A DNA stretch of 40,528 nucleotides from a virus: IMG/VR virus record IMGVR_UViG_3300006100_000006, positions 1 to 40,528 of that record; one strand, given 5' to 3'. Positions within the stretch are counted from its first letter, which is position 1, and each line of letters begins with the position of its first letter. A program made the translations under genes and the position numbers. Below the pieces are notes generated by a model. It did not search any database, was not told where the DNA came from, and was given only the letters and a program-made list of their open reading frames with translations. Below are positions 29,934 to 37,863 of the stretch, one piece after another.

Positions 29934-31003
29934 TAGCCTGCAAAATTCCCGTGGAACTGGGCCTCGCGTATCATTGCCGCCTGGTTTCCATACCAACCAA
30001 ACGCGGGGGCAAACGCGCCCCGAGCCCGACCGCCAAACCCGAACGCGCCCCGCATGTCCTTAGCCGCGTAAACCAATTGCTCGGCGGCGTCGCTAAGTTT
30101 GTCCGCCGCTTTCTGTTGTGCCGCCGCTTGTCGCTCGGCTTTTCCGGGAACGCCGGGGATGGTTGATACGGACGAATGGGGCAGCAAGTCGGTGAGTTTG
30201 CCGAGCCCGTCAATGGCATAAATCGCGAACTTTTGCGCCAATCGTTCGGCTTGCTGCTTGTAGCTGTCAAACTTGGCCAAAATCTGGTCCGCCTCTTTTT
30301 GTTCGTTAGCGTTTGGCCCCGAGAACGCTAAAGCATCCTGCAATTGGTCGGGGTTAAGGCTGCGCAACCGTCGGTATTGGTTAAGCCCCAACGCCTCGCC
30401 GAATCGCGCCGCCTGCTGCGGGTCTTTGATGTTGACGAATTGCTTGATCTGGTCGATAAGCTGGGCCGCGCCGCCAGGTCGTCGAGCTGCATCCTCGGTT
30501 ACTTGATCAAGCGAAACACCTGCCGCGCCAGACAACCCCGCGAGCTTTGACGCATCGGCCAGATTGGCCTTTCCCCTGAATTGAAAATCGCCAAACTCCG
30601 TGATCGATTGAACCGCGTTTCCGGCCACGACCGCGAGCCCGGCAATTGCCGCCGTGACCAACGCTACCGGGTTGTCAAGATTTTTGAATGCAAACGTGGC
30701 TAAGTTAATTGCGCCAACGAGGCTGCTCGCGTTGCTTCCTGCTCCGATGGCCGTGGTCAGCGACGGAATAGATCCGGGAACGGGAGCATTCGACGGCGGC
30801 GCGGGAAGCTGCTGCGTCACTGCACCGGCATCCGTCGGGACTTTGATGGTGACGTTTGACAACCCACGACCGGCGGACGCCACCTGCTGGAATTTGGTGG
30901 TCACATCGTCGAGTTGTTTGCCGATGCCGGTCAGCGATTTGGAGATCAAATCAAACGAGGCGGCGATCGCTTCGGCTCCGGTGAGTTTCAGTTCAAAAGT
31001 CAT
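29933..31003 (-). CDS. Tape measure protein (short)
   Basis: A 356-residue helical protein. The N-terminus (LISKSLTGIGKQLDDVTTKF) is coiled-coil-like. A hydrophobic segment of about 25 residues (PVALVTAAIAGLAVVAGNAV) lies near residue 120. More amphipathic helices follow, with an Ala/Lys/Gln-rich part (AERQAAAQQKAADKLSDAAE). Together with its place after the tail chaperones this supports a tape measure. At 356 residues it is short for the family and implies a short tail. It is separated from the chaperone gene by an opposite-strand gene. Confidence 0.7.
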   Translation of the reverse strand: MTFELKLTGAEAIAASFDLISKSLTGIGKQLDDVTTKFQQVASAGRGLSNVTIKVPTDAGAVTQQLPAPPSNAPVPGSIPSLTTAIGAGSNASSLVGAINLATFAFKNLDNPVALVTAAIAGLAVVAGNAVQSITEFGDFQFRGKANLADASKLAGLSGAAGVSLDQVTEDAARRPGGAAQLIDQIKQFVNIKDPQQAARFGEALGLNQYRRLRSLNPDQLQDALAFSGPNANEQKEADQILAKFDSYKQQAERLAQKFAIYAIDGLGKLTDLLPHSSVSTIPGVPGKAERQAAAQQKAADKLSDAAEQLVYAAKDMRGAFGFGGRARGAFAPAFGWYGNQAAMIREAQFHGNFAG

Positions 31004-31034
31004 TGTTTCTGCCTTTGTGGGCTAAAATGAATCC

Positions 31035-31418
31035 GTGACGCCCCAATCGGGTTTGTGCCCTAACTGCCAAAATGTCATCTGGCTAACGGGCCATGCGTGC
31101 CCGCATTGCGGAGCTATGCCGTTCCCGCCTTCGCGCGAAATGATTGCCGGGATGTGGGGATGTTTCTTTTTGGGCGTCTTTGTTGGGCCAAACGGGTCTG
31201 CGCCCGTGATGACGTTTTGCCAAATCGCTTGGCTGGTGTCGATCACCCTTTCGATCTATCTTGCTTTGAGGCAAAATCCGACCGACAAACGCCATGGCAA
31301 AATTTGCCTTATCCTGAATTTGGTGATCGTGGCGGCAGTGATTTTGCTACTGCCAAGCCATCCGAAAGCGCCGCCGCCTGCGCCGGTACCGGATGATCCT
31401 ATTCTCCAATCTCGATGA
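31035..31418 (+). CDS. Zinc-ribbon membrane protein, inserted on the opposite strand in the tail module (moron candidate)
   Basis: A 127-residue protein on the plus strand amid more than 20 kb of minus-strand late genes. The N-terminus has a zinc ribbon, CPNC then CPHC 12 residues on. Three membrane segments follow: MIAGMWGCFFLGVFVG, FCQIAWLVSITLSIYLAL and ICLILNLVIVAAVILLLPS. The tail is Pro-rich. The start is a GTG; TAAAAT lies 6 bases upstream as a possible -10 box, suggesting a leaderless message. The 3' end overlaps the frameshifted chaperone gene by 20 bases in antisense. Own promoter, own direction and membrane location are the marks of a lysogenic-conversion or exclusion gene; the function is unknown. 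Confidence 0.7.
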   Translation: MTPQSGLCPNCQNVIWLTGHACPHCGAMPFPPSREMIAGMWGCFFLGVFVGPNGSAPVMTFCQIAWLVSITLSIYLALRQNPTDKRHGKICLILNLVIVAAVILLLPSHPKAPPPAPVPDDPILQSR

Positions 31419-31949
31419 TGTCGTCAAGCCATCGGCTCGACGGCTCCGGTACGTCGAGACCTTTGCGCCCCGCTAAACGTTCGTTGATCGACCACAGCAA
31501 GCGGTCCTGCCGCACGTCGAGGTAAGGGTGGCGGCCGTGATTAGCCACCACCGTTTGCGCTAACCGGCTAGGGCCTTTTTTTTTGAAAGGAGATTCCGCG
31601 CGTCGTTGGTGATCTGGTCGAACTCGTCCTCGGCGGCGACGCTCATTGCCACGAAGTCCTCCCACTCCCAAGGCTGCCAGCCCGGCTGTCCGTTGTCGGT
31701 TTGCATCATGACAAGCGTAGCCGCAGATTGAGCAAGCGAACGACTGATAGGCACCGCGCGCCCGCCAATCGCCGGGAAACACGTGTCCGAATCGGGACCG
31801 TAGATTTCCAGCTTTGCGGCCGCCAATTCGGACGCATACATCTGCTCGGCAATCCCGATCGCGCGAAGAATGACGCGCCCCGAAACCCCAAAATCGCGAG
31901 CGATTTCGGGGCGCGGAGCCAATTCCATTGAAAAGAAGTTGGGTTTCAT
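31399..31949 (-). CDS. Tail assembly chaperone GT fusion, made by -1 frameshift
   Basis: The product of slipping at 31575-31581. The first 125 residues are the same as the short chaperone. A -1 shift then adds 58 residues from the overlapping frame (GPSRLAQTVVANHGRHPYLD to SRWLDDIIEIGE), ending at a TAG at 31401-31399 and giving about 183 residues. In siphoviruses the G and GT proteins bind the tape measure and recruit the major tail protein. The gene order, major tail protein then G/GT then tape measure, is the classic one, which supports the frameshift. Confidence 0.8.
31560..31949 (-). CDS. Tail assembly chaperone (G protein)
   Basis: A 129-residue protein, the unshifted product (MKPNFFSMELAPRPEIARDF to KKKALAG). 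It is helical and acidic (EDFVAMSVAAEDEFDQITND). The ATG overlaps the major tail protein stop (TAATG). Ribosomes that do not slip stop at the TAG four codons past the A-run. It is not homologous to G proteins by any motif I can name; the call rests on position and the slip site. Confidence 0.75.
   Translation of the reverse strand: MKPNFFSMELAPRPEIARDFGVSGRVILRAIGIAEQMYASELAAAKLEIYGPDSDTCFPAIGGRAVPISRSLAQSAATLVMMQTDNGQPGWQPWEWEDFVAMSVAAEDEFDQITNDARNLLSKKKALAG
31575..31581 (-). other. Programmed -1 frameshift site A_AAA_AAG
   Basis: Nine A residues followed by GG on the minus strand contain the heptamer A_AAA_AAG in phase with the upstream frame, the most efficient class of bacterial slippery sequence (as in dnaX). 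The -1 frame is open across it and ends at 31399. Confidence 0.85.
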
Positions 31950-32470
31950 TAGGAGAACGCGGGGTTGGCGATGTAAGAGCCAGACGAGGACACGGCGACG
32001 GTTTCAACGGTCATCTGTCCAACCGTCTTGCCTTTGCGGTACGACGGGTTGTAGCGAATCCATTTCACGTAGGCGGTTTCGGTTCGCACCGTGGTTCCCG
32101 CGTTATTCTTCCACGTGGCAACGAGCTTGATGTAACGCGACGTGCGGGCCAGCAAATCAAGGGCGTTGGCGCTTGCCGTTACGCCCGTGCCGCCGGTCGG
32201 AGCGAGTGCCTGCATGATTTCGCTCAGCGTGTAGGTAGTTTGCTGGGTGATATCGACGTTATTCACATAACCGCAGTCCATCGGAGAGATGTTCTCCATT
32301 TGGTATTCGGTTTGAGCGTTTTGCCCCGCGTCGCCGTCGAGGATGCCGGTAAACACGACCGGTCCGAGACTGTTGTCAGACAAAATGCCAGTGGTCGCGG
32401 CAACATCTTGCGGGGTGGCCGCAAACGTTACGTTTTTACCCAAAAAGGGAATGAGGATGGCGTTAGACAT
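31949..32470 (-). CDS. Major tail protein
   Basis: A 173-residue protein with the beta-rich composition of tail-tube subunits: MSNAILIPFLGKNVTFAATP at the N-terminus, ETAYVKWIRYNPSYRKGK and TVETVAVSSSGSYIANP at the end. It would polymerise into the tail tube. Size and position, directly before the chaperone gene, match siphovirus organisation. Start and stop overlap neighbours as TAATG. Confidence 0.75.
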   Translation of the reverse strand: MSNAILIPFLGKNVTFAATPQDVAATTGILSDNSLGPVVFTGILDGDAGQNAQTEYQMENISPMDCGYVNNVDITQQTTYTLSEIMQALAPTGGTGVTASANALDLLARTSRYIKLVATWKNNAGTTVRTETAYVKWIRYNPSYRKGKTVGQMTVETVAVSSSGSYIANPAFS

Positions 32471-32610
32471 TATTGCTGCTCCTGCGCGGGCGGCTGGGCC
32501 GGTTGCTCAGTCGGCGTCGTTTGAGGATCAACCACGACGCGCGGGTCGTTGTCCTCGACTTCAATAATCTGGGTTTGGCCCCCAAACCCGTGAATGGTTA
32601 GCGTTTTCAT
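32470..32610 (-). CDS. Small hypothetical protein (46 residues)
   Basis: MKTLTIHGFGGQTQIIEVED followed by a Pro/Gln/Glu-rich, probably disordered tail. The ATG overlaps the preceding stop (ATGA) and the stop overlaps the major tail protein start (TAATG). It is coupled on both sides, so it is likely translated. Function unknown. Confidence 0.5.
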   Translation of the reverse strand: MKTLTIHGFGGQTQIIEVEDNDPRVVVDPQTTPTEQPAQPPAQEQQ

Positions 32611-33122
32611 ATCTGATTGATCCTGTCTAGAGCCTGCTGCAAATTGGACATCCGCACCGGCAAAACCTCGGCTTCGGCGCGCTCGACGATCGGCCGCCGG
32701 ATCTGTAAATTTGTCGGCGTCGCGTCGAGAAATTGGGCGTGCTGCGTGTTGTTGACAACTTGGTTTGTCATCGCGTCTCCCTGGAAATATCCCGGCTGCT
32801 GCTGCCACCCCGCCGCGAATTCGCCGGTTTGGATGTTGATCACGCCCGCGTCGCCCCCGTTGGGGATTGGTCCGCGCGGCCCGGCTGCGCCAATCGGTCC
32901 ATAGCCGTACGGATGGCCAAAACCTCCGCGCGCCACCGGGGTTGATAACATGCGTTCGGTCGCCGTGCCCGATGACCGGCGGTGCAACACGTCGGCGGCA
33001 AAATCAAGCGTTTTATGCTCCGCAAATTCCAATTCGGCGAGCGCCTCGGCTTTGGCTTGTTGCACGGCTTTTGCGGCTTCGGCAAACGTCACGAGTTGTC
33101 CCTGGGCAATAGCTTTTGCCAC
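32607..33122 (-). CDS. Hypothetical tail-module protein with Gly/Pro-rich segment
   Basis: A 171-residue protein whose start lies 34 bp inside the upstream gene. The N-terminal 45 residues are an Ala/Glu helix (FAEAAKAVQQAKAEALAELE). A Gly/Pro-rich stretch (YGPIGAAGPRGPIPNGG) resembles a short collagen-like linker, followed by a Gln/Asn-rich part and a final helix (RMSNLQQALDRINQI). It lies between the tail-terminator-like and major tail genes. Not recognised. Confidence 0.6.
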   Translation of the reverse strand: MAKAIAQGQLVTFAEAAKAVQQAKAEALAELEFAEHKTLDFAADVLHRRSSGTATERMLSTPVARGGFGHPYGYGPIGAAGPRGPIPNGGDAGVINIQTGEFAAGWQQQPGYFQGDAMTNQVVNNTQHAQFLDATPTNLQIRRPIVERAEAEVLPVRMSNLQQALDRINQI

Positions 33123-33580
33123 GAAACCGACCCACCCACCGCGCGAACCTGCGACATCACCGCGAGAACCTCGTTTGCCGGGTTCATGTCGGACGAATCA
33201 ATCGTTGCCTGTTCCACCTCAGTGAAAGTTGTGAACCCGCGCGAGTAGACATAGCTGGACAACGCGTACAATTTGGCGTTAACGGTGAGCTGCGTCGCGC
33301 CGTTGGCCTCCGAATCGATGTAGAACACCGTCACTGGAGCCCATGTTACGTGCCGATCCATGCACCAAGCGGGCTCATTGACGAGGTGGCCGAAACACAG
33401 AAACGCGTACGGCAAACTCGGCGATCCGTCGGCCATGCGGTTAACAATGTTGGTCCGCAGAGCTTGCAACGCCGTGAAGAAGTTCGAGACCGACGCCGAG
33501 CCGGGAAGAACGATTTCCGGCCACACCGTGTTAATGGTGGACATCCACTCGGCTTGAAACGCGGGTAGAAAATCGCTCAT
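33089..33580 (-). CDS. Tail completion / tail terminator-like protein
   Basis: A 163-residue protein (MSDFLPAFQAEWMSTINTVW; HLVNEPAWCMDRHVTWAPVT). Its place as the third small gene after the capsid, before the major tail protein, matches tail-completion proteins that cap the tail tube. The N-terminal helix and following beta strands are consistent. The ATG overlaps the previous stop (ATGA). The assignment is by position, not by a specific motif. Confidence 0.55.
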   Translation of the reverse strand: MSDFLPAFQAEWMSTINTVWPEIVLPGSASVSNFFTALQALRTNIVNRMADGSPSLPYAFLCFGHLVNEPAWCMDRHVTWAPVTVFYIDSEANGATQLTVNAKLYALSSYVYSRGFTTFTEVEQATIDSSDMNPANEVLAVMSQVRAVGGSVSWQKLLPRDNS

Positions 33581-33963
33581 AAGGTGTAAACCAACGGCGC
33601 GGGTGTCGGGGTCATGTACCAGGTTTGGTAACCGGTAATGGGCCGTACGTCCGGCTCACCGACAACGGTCATCCACATTGTGCGGCCATCGCGCGTGGTG
33701 ATAAAAAGGACGTCTTCCGCGTTAATATCCAGCGACATCGGGCCATCGCCCACGTCCGACGTCACCAGGTTTTGCCGCTTCAATACCACGGGGATTGGGC
33801 CTAACTTTTCGTCAAAGTTCTTGGTTCCGTGATGAAAAAATTTGTAGCCAGAGTGAACCTTTTTGTACCCTTGGTTCCAGTTGCCCGCCGAATCCCGCGC
33901 GGTGTTTTGCAGCCGGTACACGTCGCACGTGTCAAGGTCGTTGGCGGTCGTACGGGTAATCAT
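33577..33963 (-). CDS. Head closure (stopper)-like protein
   Basis: A 128-residue protein starting MITRTTANDLDTCDVYRLQN at an ATG overlapping the preceding stop (ATGA). DTCDVYR near the N-terminus, then NWNQGYKKVHSGYKFFHHGT and VLFITTRDGRTMWMTVVGEP, give the beta-barrel pattern of head-tail stopper proteins (SPP1 gp16 / lambda FII group). It would close the head after packaging. The gene order supports it. Confidence 0.65.
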   Translation of the reverse strand: MITRTTANDLDTCDVYRLQNTARDSAGNWNQGYKKVHSGYKFFHHGTKNFDEKLGPIPVVLKRQNLVTSDVGDGPMSLDINAEDVLFITTRDGRTMWMTVVGEPDVRPITGYQTWYMTPTPAPLVYTL

Positions 33964-34637
33964 ACGAACGGGGCCTCGGTTTTTCGGAGGAATTGGCGGA
34001 GCGGTCGCCGGTACAGGTTGCAAACGTCGTCGAACGTCGCCCGCCAGTTAGCAAGCTGCCCGATCGGCGAATCAGAGTAGGTTGCAGAATAATCCATATC
34101 CTTGACGCTAATCTGAACGCCGTCGGCGGTGGTTCGGTAAGCGTCGGCAATGTCGGCCGCTGCTTTGCCTCGCACGGCGTCCCACACGTCGGGGATGATT
34201 GTCGCGCCGTAACCCCACGTGCCGGTGATCGCCACGTTACTCCTTCCCTGCGGCCAGTAAGTGAACCAACCGTAAAGCACGTTTGGCGGCCCTTGAAGAA
34301 TCTGGATTTTGTTGTTCGCAAAGAGGTTCTGCGAAACCGTGTAATACCCAAGAAGGTTAATGGGCGTCGCCTGCGGCACCGTGAAAAGCGTAATCTCGCT
34401 GACGCTTACATAATCGTCCACAAACAGTTCACCGGTACCCGATCCGTCGAAGTATCGGGTTTCGCCGTCCGAGCCTTTGAGAAATTGCCGGTTGGTTTTC
34501 TTTGTCAGCGTTTGAACGGCGGCGTTTATTTTGACGGTAATTTCGTCGTCCGACACGCCTGATCCAAGCGTGATTCGGGTAGCGGCAATTAGGGATCGCA
34601 CGTCCGACGCGGTGGGCCAAACGGTGTAGGTAGTCAT
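33960..34637 (-). CDS. Head-tail connector (adaptor) protein
   Basis: A 225-residue protein. MTTYTVWPTASDVRSLIAAT and SDDEITVKINAAVQTLTKKT give the N-terminal helices of gp6/gp15-type connectors that bind below the portal. A beta segment (GELFVDDYVSVSEITLF) and a C-terminal helix set (DAVRGKAAADIADAYR) follow, as in that family. I chose the ATG at 34637; one at 34658 is possible but falls in the loop of a stable hairpin. The stop overlaps the next start (ATGA). Confidence 0.65.
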   Translation of the reverse strand: MTTYTVWPTASDVRSLIAATRITLGSGVSDDEITVKINAAVQTLTKKTNRQFLKGSDGETRYFDGSGTGELFVDDYVSVSEITLFTVPQATPINLLGYYTVSQNLFANNKIQILQGPPNVLYGWFTYWPQGRSNVAITGTWGYGATIIPDVWDAVRGKAAADIADAYRTTADGVQISVKDMDYSATYSDSPIGQLANWRATFDDVCNLYRRPLRQFLRKTEAPFV

Positions 34638-34646
34638 TGTAGGGAT

Positions 34647-34665
34647 GGGGCGGGACATCCGCCCC
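34647..34665. other. Hairpin between capsid-side and connector genes
   Basis: GGGGCGG and CCGCCCC pair perfectly around a 5-base loop, just upstream of the connector gene. There is no T-run. It may reduce read-through or protect the upstream capsid message. Confidence 0.5.
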
Positions 34666-34678
34666 GAGGTCGTGCCCG

Positions 34679-35065
34679 TTAGGGCATTGCGTTACCGACG
34701 GTCGCCGAATAGGTGATGGTCGGAGTAGAACCACTGCCCGCGACTGTGGCCGTCAGACGGATGGTCGCCGCCGTATTCGGTACCGCCATAAGCGGCGTGA
34801 CGAACGGGATGTCAATCTCACCGGCTTGCGCGGTCGTGCTCAACGCGATGGGCGCGGCTGCGCCGATGTTCTGGTAGGTCGAGCCGTCGGGCGCAAAATC
34901 GATGTTAAACGTCACCGAGTTATTGCCCGAAACGTTGGTCGCGGCAGAATAGAGAATCCGCGCAACCAACGGCTTTCGGTTGCCGTTGGGCCAGGAAAGC
35001 CCCGACCCGCTGTAGGTCGAGGTCTGAGTCGTCGAGGTCTGAAGGACTAGAAGGGCGTCAACCAT
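34679..35065 (-). CDS. Hypothetical head protein (possible decoration protein)
   Basis: A 128-residue, Ser/Thr-rich, beta-forming protein (LSWPNGNRKPLVARILYSAA; SVTFNIDFAPDGSTYQNIGA). I chose the ATG at 35065, four bases after the capsid gene stop; the longer frame overlaps the capsid gene. Genes directly after the major capsid gene often encode decoration or head-fibre proteins, and the composition fits, but no family is recognised. Confidence 0.55.
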   Translation of the reverse strand: MVDALLVLQTSTTQTSTYSGSGLSWPNGNRKPLVARILYSAATNVSGNNSVTFNIDFAPDGSTYQNIGAAAPIALSTTAQAGEIDIPFVTPLMAVPNTAATIRLTATVAGSGSTPTITYSATVGNAMP

Positions 35066-35069
35066 TTCG

Positions 35070-36086
35070 TTAAGCCACCTTGATATCGTAGATGCGGCCA
35101 ATTCCGCGCGTGTACTGCTGGTAGAGACCGATCGCCCATTCGAGGAAGATTCGGTACATGTTGGGTTCGTCCGGTCGAAGGCCAATGTTCTGAGCGCGAA
35201 ACGGCTCCATCTGCCAACCGGCGAACGAGTCCTCGCCGTACTTCACGCCGTAGACCGAAGTGTAAGTCGAGGAGCCATTGGCACCCGCCGAGGTCTCCGT
35301 GTTGGTGATAATCTCGGTCGTCTGGTCGGCCTTGACACCGATGGAACGCACGATTGCGTTTCGGTAGGTCATCACGCGGCGCTCAAACGCGTCTTTGGTC
35401 ATGTCAAAACCGCCGCCGGCACCGAGCAACCGAATCGCTGCGGCAAGTCGCCGGCGGAGGTTTCGGTTCATGTAGAGCGTTACGTTATCGCCGTCCGGGG
35501 ACCCGATTTCGTCCAAAAGCTGGTCAATGTAGCGAATGAACGTGTTCGCGTTGGTCGCGCTCATGCCCGAGTCCGACAAATCCACGCCGCCCGCGTTGAT
35601 TTTGCACGCGGAATTGGTGCCCCACGACGTGGTGTCGTCGAGTCGTTGCCGAATGCCAACAAACGAATCCGCGTTACCGGACGCGTGGTTATTGTTGAAG
35701 AACTTGTCCGTGATATCGTAGCTAATCGCCCTAAGTTGCATATTCACCTGGACTTCGGCGGGGTTGCCGACCGCGTTTTTGTCCATGAGAAGAAGCCGGT
35801 CGATATCCACGAGCTGGGACAATACGTACGCCTGTTCGGAAAACGGCGAGGACGAACCCGAAGAAACCACTGCCGAACCGTTTAGTTTGCGCCAGTTGAC
35901 CGCCGGGAGGTTTCCGACGACGCGCGAACCGTTGGCTTTTAGCGTCGGGTTAGTCTGGAAAGGGATGTCATTCAGAACGGAATGCACATCAAGCAGGGAA
36001 AAAACGACACGCTGGATTAGCGATTCGTTGGAGATAGCAGCGTATTGCTGCAATGTCATCGAAGATGACGAAATACCGGTAGGCAC
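35070..36086 (-). CDS. Major capsid protein
   Basis: A 338-residue protein, by position and pattern an HK97-fold capsid subunit. The N-terminal arm (SLIQRVVFSLLDVHSVLNDI), middle region (DITDKFFNNNHASGNADSFV, GIRQRL) and C-terminal beta/helix part (EPNMYRIFLEWAIGLYQQYT) are as in short capsid proteins that use a separate scaffold gene. Start is a GTG with the strongest ribosome-binding site of the late region (AAGGAG, spacing 8), as expected for the most abundant protein. No N-terminal delta domain is fused; the scaffold is encoded upstream. Confidence 0.8.
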   Translation of the reverse strand: MPTGISSSSMTLQQYAAISNESLIQRVVFSLLDVHSVLNDIPFQTNPTLKANGSRVVGNLPAVNWRKLNGSAVVSSGSSSPFSEQAYVLSQLVDIDRLLLMDKNAVGNPAEVQVNMQLRAISYDITDKFFNNNHASGNADSFVGIRQRLDDTTSWGTNSACKINAGGVDLSDSGMSATNANTFIRYIDQLLDEIGSPDGDNVTLYMNRNLRRRLAAAIRLLGAGGGFDMTKDAFERRVMTYRNAIVRSIGVKADQTTEIITNTETSAGANGSSTYTSVYGVKYGEDSFAGWQMEPFRAQNIGLRPDEPNMYRIFLEWAIGLYQQYTRGIGRIYDIKVA

Positions 36087-36169
36087 TTTGTTTGCTCCTT
36101 TTTAGTGAGCCTCACCCCAAGGGTTAGCGCGGGTGGAACGCGGTCAAAGTGTCTCGCTCGTGTTCTAGA

Positions 36170-36188
36170 GGCGCGGAGCGGTCGCGCC
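36170..36188. other. Hairpin upstream of the major capsid gene
   Basis: GGCGCG and CGCGCC pair around a 7-base loop, six bases beyond the scaffold stop. It lies in the one sizeable gap (108 bp) of the late operon, so RNA processing or attenuation that raises capsid over scaffold expression is plausible. Confidence 0.45.
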
Positions 36189-36194
36189 CTGGGC

Positions 36195-36815
36195 TTACTG
36201 CGGCTTGACGCCGGTAATGGTCGTTCCGTCAAGGGCTTTGACGGTGGTGGTTTCGGGAGAAACTAGGGAGTCGCGAAGACTGATCCCGCCCCATTGGCTG
36301 GGTGGCATTGACGCTTTGGGCTCGGCCACATGCGAAACGGAACCCGGCTGCGCGGGCTGCGTCACCGTTCCCGCCGATCGAATCACGGCGGGGACGATTA
36401 GATCTTTGGCCGTACGCAAGGCGTCAAGTCGCTCGGCATAGCTGCCCGTCGAGGACAGTTTCGCGACTTTCTCGCGGGCGGATTCCGGCAAAGACGCCAT
36501 TTCCGCGTCGTAAAGGTTTCGAAACGCCGTCTCGTATTTGGCCGTTTCGCCTTGCAACGCTTCGGCTTTGGTTTTAAACCCCAAAAGATCCTCGCGTTCG
36601 GCCTTGAGTCGGTCGATTTCATCGAGTTTGGCCCGTTCGATTTCGGTCAATTTGGCCCGCAATTGCTCGGCCTCGGCAGCTTTGGACTTTAGCCCTTCGG
36701 CTTCGCGTAAAGCCTCATCCCGCTTGCGGATCTCTTCGCGAAGGCTTCGGATTACGGAGTTGTCTTCACCGCCCGATCCCGCGCCGGTGTCTGCGTTTCG
36801 ATAGATTCCCTTCAT
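36195..36815 (-). CDS. Scaffolding protein
   Basis: A 206-residue protein with a long charged coiled coil (IRSLREEIRKRDEALREAEG through EIERAKLDEIDRLKAERED), then a helical part (NLYDAEMASLPESAREKVAK) and a flexible Pro-containing C-terminus. This layout, directly before the major capsid gene, is typical of phage scaffolds that direct prohead assembly. The ATG at 36815 overlaps the upstream stop (ATGA); an extended frame upstream is a shadow. Confidence 0.75.
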   Translation of the reverse strand: MKGIYRNADTGAGSGGEDNSVIRSLREEIRKRDEALREAEGLKSKAAEAEQLRAKLTEIERAKLDEIDRLKAEREDLLGFKTKAEALQGETAKYETAFRNLYDAEMASLPESAREKVAKLSSTGSYAERLDALRTAKDLIVPAVIRSAGTVTQPAQPGSVSHVAEPKASMPPSQWGGISLRDSLVSPETTTVKALDGTTITGVKPQ

Positions 36816-37135
36816 GCTTCCACCCGCCGGTAAACGCTGCAATGGGTTGCGCTGTCCCATTCCACCCATTGGACTTTCACCCCGCCCAATTCCACGGCAA
36901 TTTGATTTTCGTCGAGGTACGGGGCGCAAGGTGTGCTTTTACCCGTGAACTCGTCGATCCGTGAATTTCGGTGCGGGTTGCCCTGCCACGGCTGCCCAAA
37001 CCAGACAAACGCGTCGGATGGGCCGGAAAAGCCCAATTCGGGGTCAAAATGAGCGACGTAACCGCGCGCCTGATCGGCGCGCCAATCGCCTAAACTCTCC
37101 GCTTTAGCCTGCGGGTCGGCAGTTGTTCTTGCCAT
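36812..37135 (-). CDS. Hypothetical protein in the head module
   Basis: A 107-residue protein starting MARTTADPQAKAESLGDWRA at the ATG at 37135; a longer frame overlaps the MuF gene. It is rich in Trp and Gly (AFVWFGQPWQGNPHRNSRID, then VKVQWVEWDSATHC). The stop overlaps the scaffold start (ATGA). Not recognised. It lies where some phages carry a head protease or small capsid accessory gene, but no protease motif is seen. Confidence 0.55.
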   Translation of the reverse strand: MARTTADPQAKAESLGDWRADQARGYVAHFDPELGFSGPSDAFVWFGQPWQGNPHRNSRIDEFTGKSTPCAPYLDENQIAVELGGVKVQWVEWDSATHCSVYRRVEA

Positions 37136-37176
37136 GAGGTTTTGTGTTGCTCCGGATAACGCCGGGTCGTTTGCCG

Positions 37177-37863
37177 TCAGAAACTGATAAATTGGCCGTC
37201 CACGCGAAGGCGGCAATGGCAGAAAACTTTGCACTCGCTTCTGCCGTCACCCGGCACGGCGGGAAGGGTGTCAACGGTATACGGACCGGCGGCAGCCCAT
37301 GCGGGGCAGTCCATGCAATGGTCTTCGTTGTCACCTGGCACCCAATCGATCGGGACATATGGTGCAATACCAAGAAGCAAACCGACATTTGCACTGCCGC
37401 GAGTTCGCTCGGCGTACATTAATGCCCGATTGGTGATTGGCTTTTCGCGCGCCTCCTCTTTGCCGTCGTCGGTCAACGTCCAGTAGCGCGGGTCGCGGTT
37501 TTGTAGCTCTTCCATGAAGAACCGAAGGAAGTCGGCCTGGGCCGACATTGTTTCGGCGGTTTCGTTTATCGCCGCTTGCGTCCCGACCTGAACGCCCATG
37601 CTTGCCGCCCCAGCTTGGTAAGCCCTAGCGTGCGCCGGTTGCAACGTCGCCAACATGTTCGCGCCAAATTGACTCGGGCTAATGACCTGCGACGCAAGGG
37701 CGATCGAATGGGCCCGAACTTCTAACTCGGTCGTCGAAAGCAACGTGGCAAAGATCGCCGCCCAATATCGCCGATGAGCGCCTCGGTTATGCGGGCTGAT
37801 TTCGATGATGTGGCCGCGCCGCCGCTCCAGCGTTTGCGTGCGGAATCGCTCGTTAACTTTCAT
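37177..37863 (-). CDS. MuF-type minor head protein (head morphogenesis)
   Basis: A 228-residue protein. The C-terminal part (NEDHCMDCPAWAAAGPY, then ECKVFCHCRLRVDG) has the Cys/His cluster typical of the Phage_Mu_F / SPP1 gp7 domain, likely binding zinc. The N-terminal region is helical (VRAHSIALASQVISPSQFGA). MuF proteins bind the portal and assist DNA delivery and prohead assembly. It starts 11 bases inside the portal gene. There is no toxin or ADP-ribosyltransferase extension. Confidence 0.75.
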   Translation of the reverse strand: MKVNERFRTQTLERRRGHIIEISPHNRGAHRRYWAAIFATLLSTTELEVRAHSIALASQVISPSQFGANMLATLQPAHARAYQAGAASMGVQVGTQAAINETAETMSAQADFLRFFMEELQNRDPRYWTLTDDGKEEAREKPITNRALMYAERTRGSANVGLLLGIAPYVPIDWVPGDNEDHCMDCPAWAAAGPYTVDTLPAVPGDGRSECKVFCHCRLRVDGQFISF

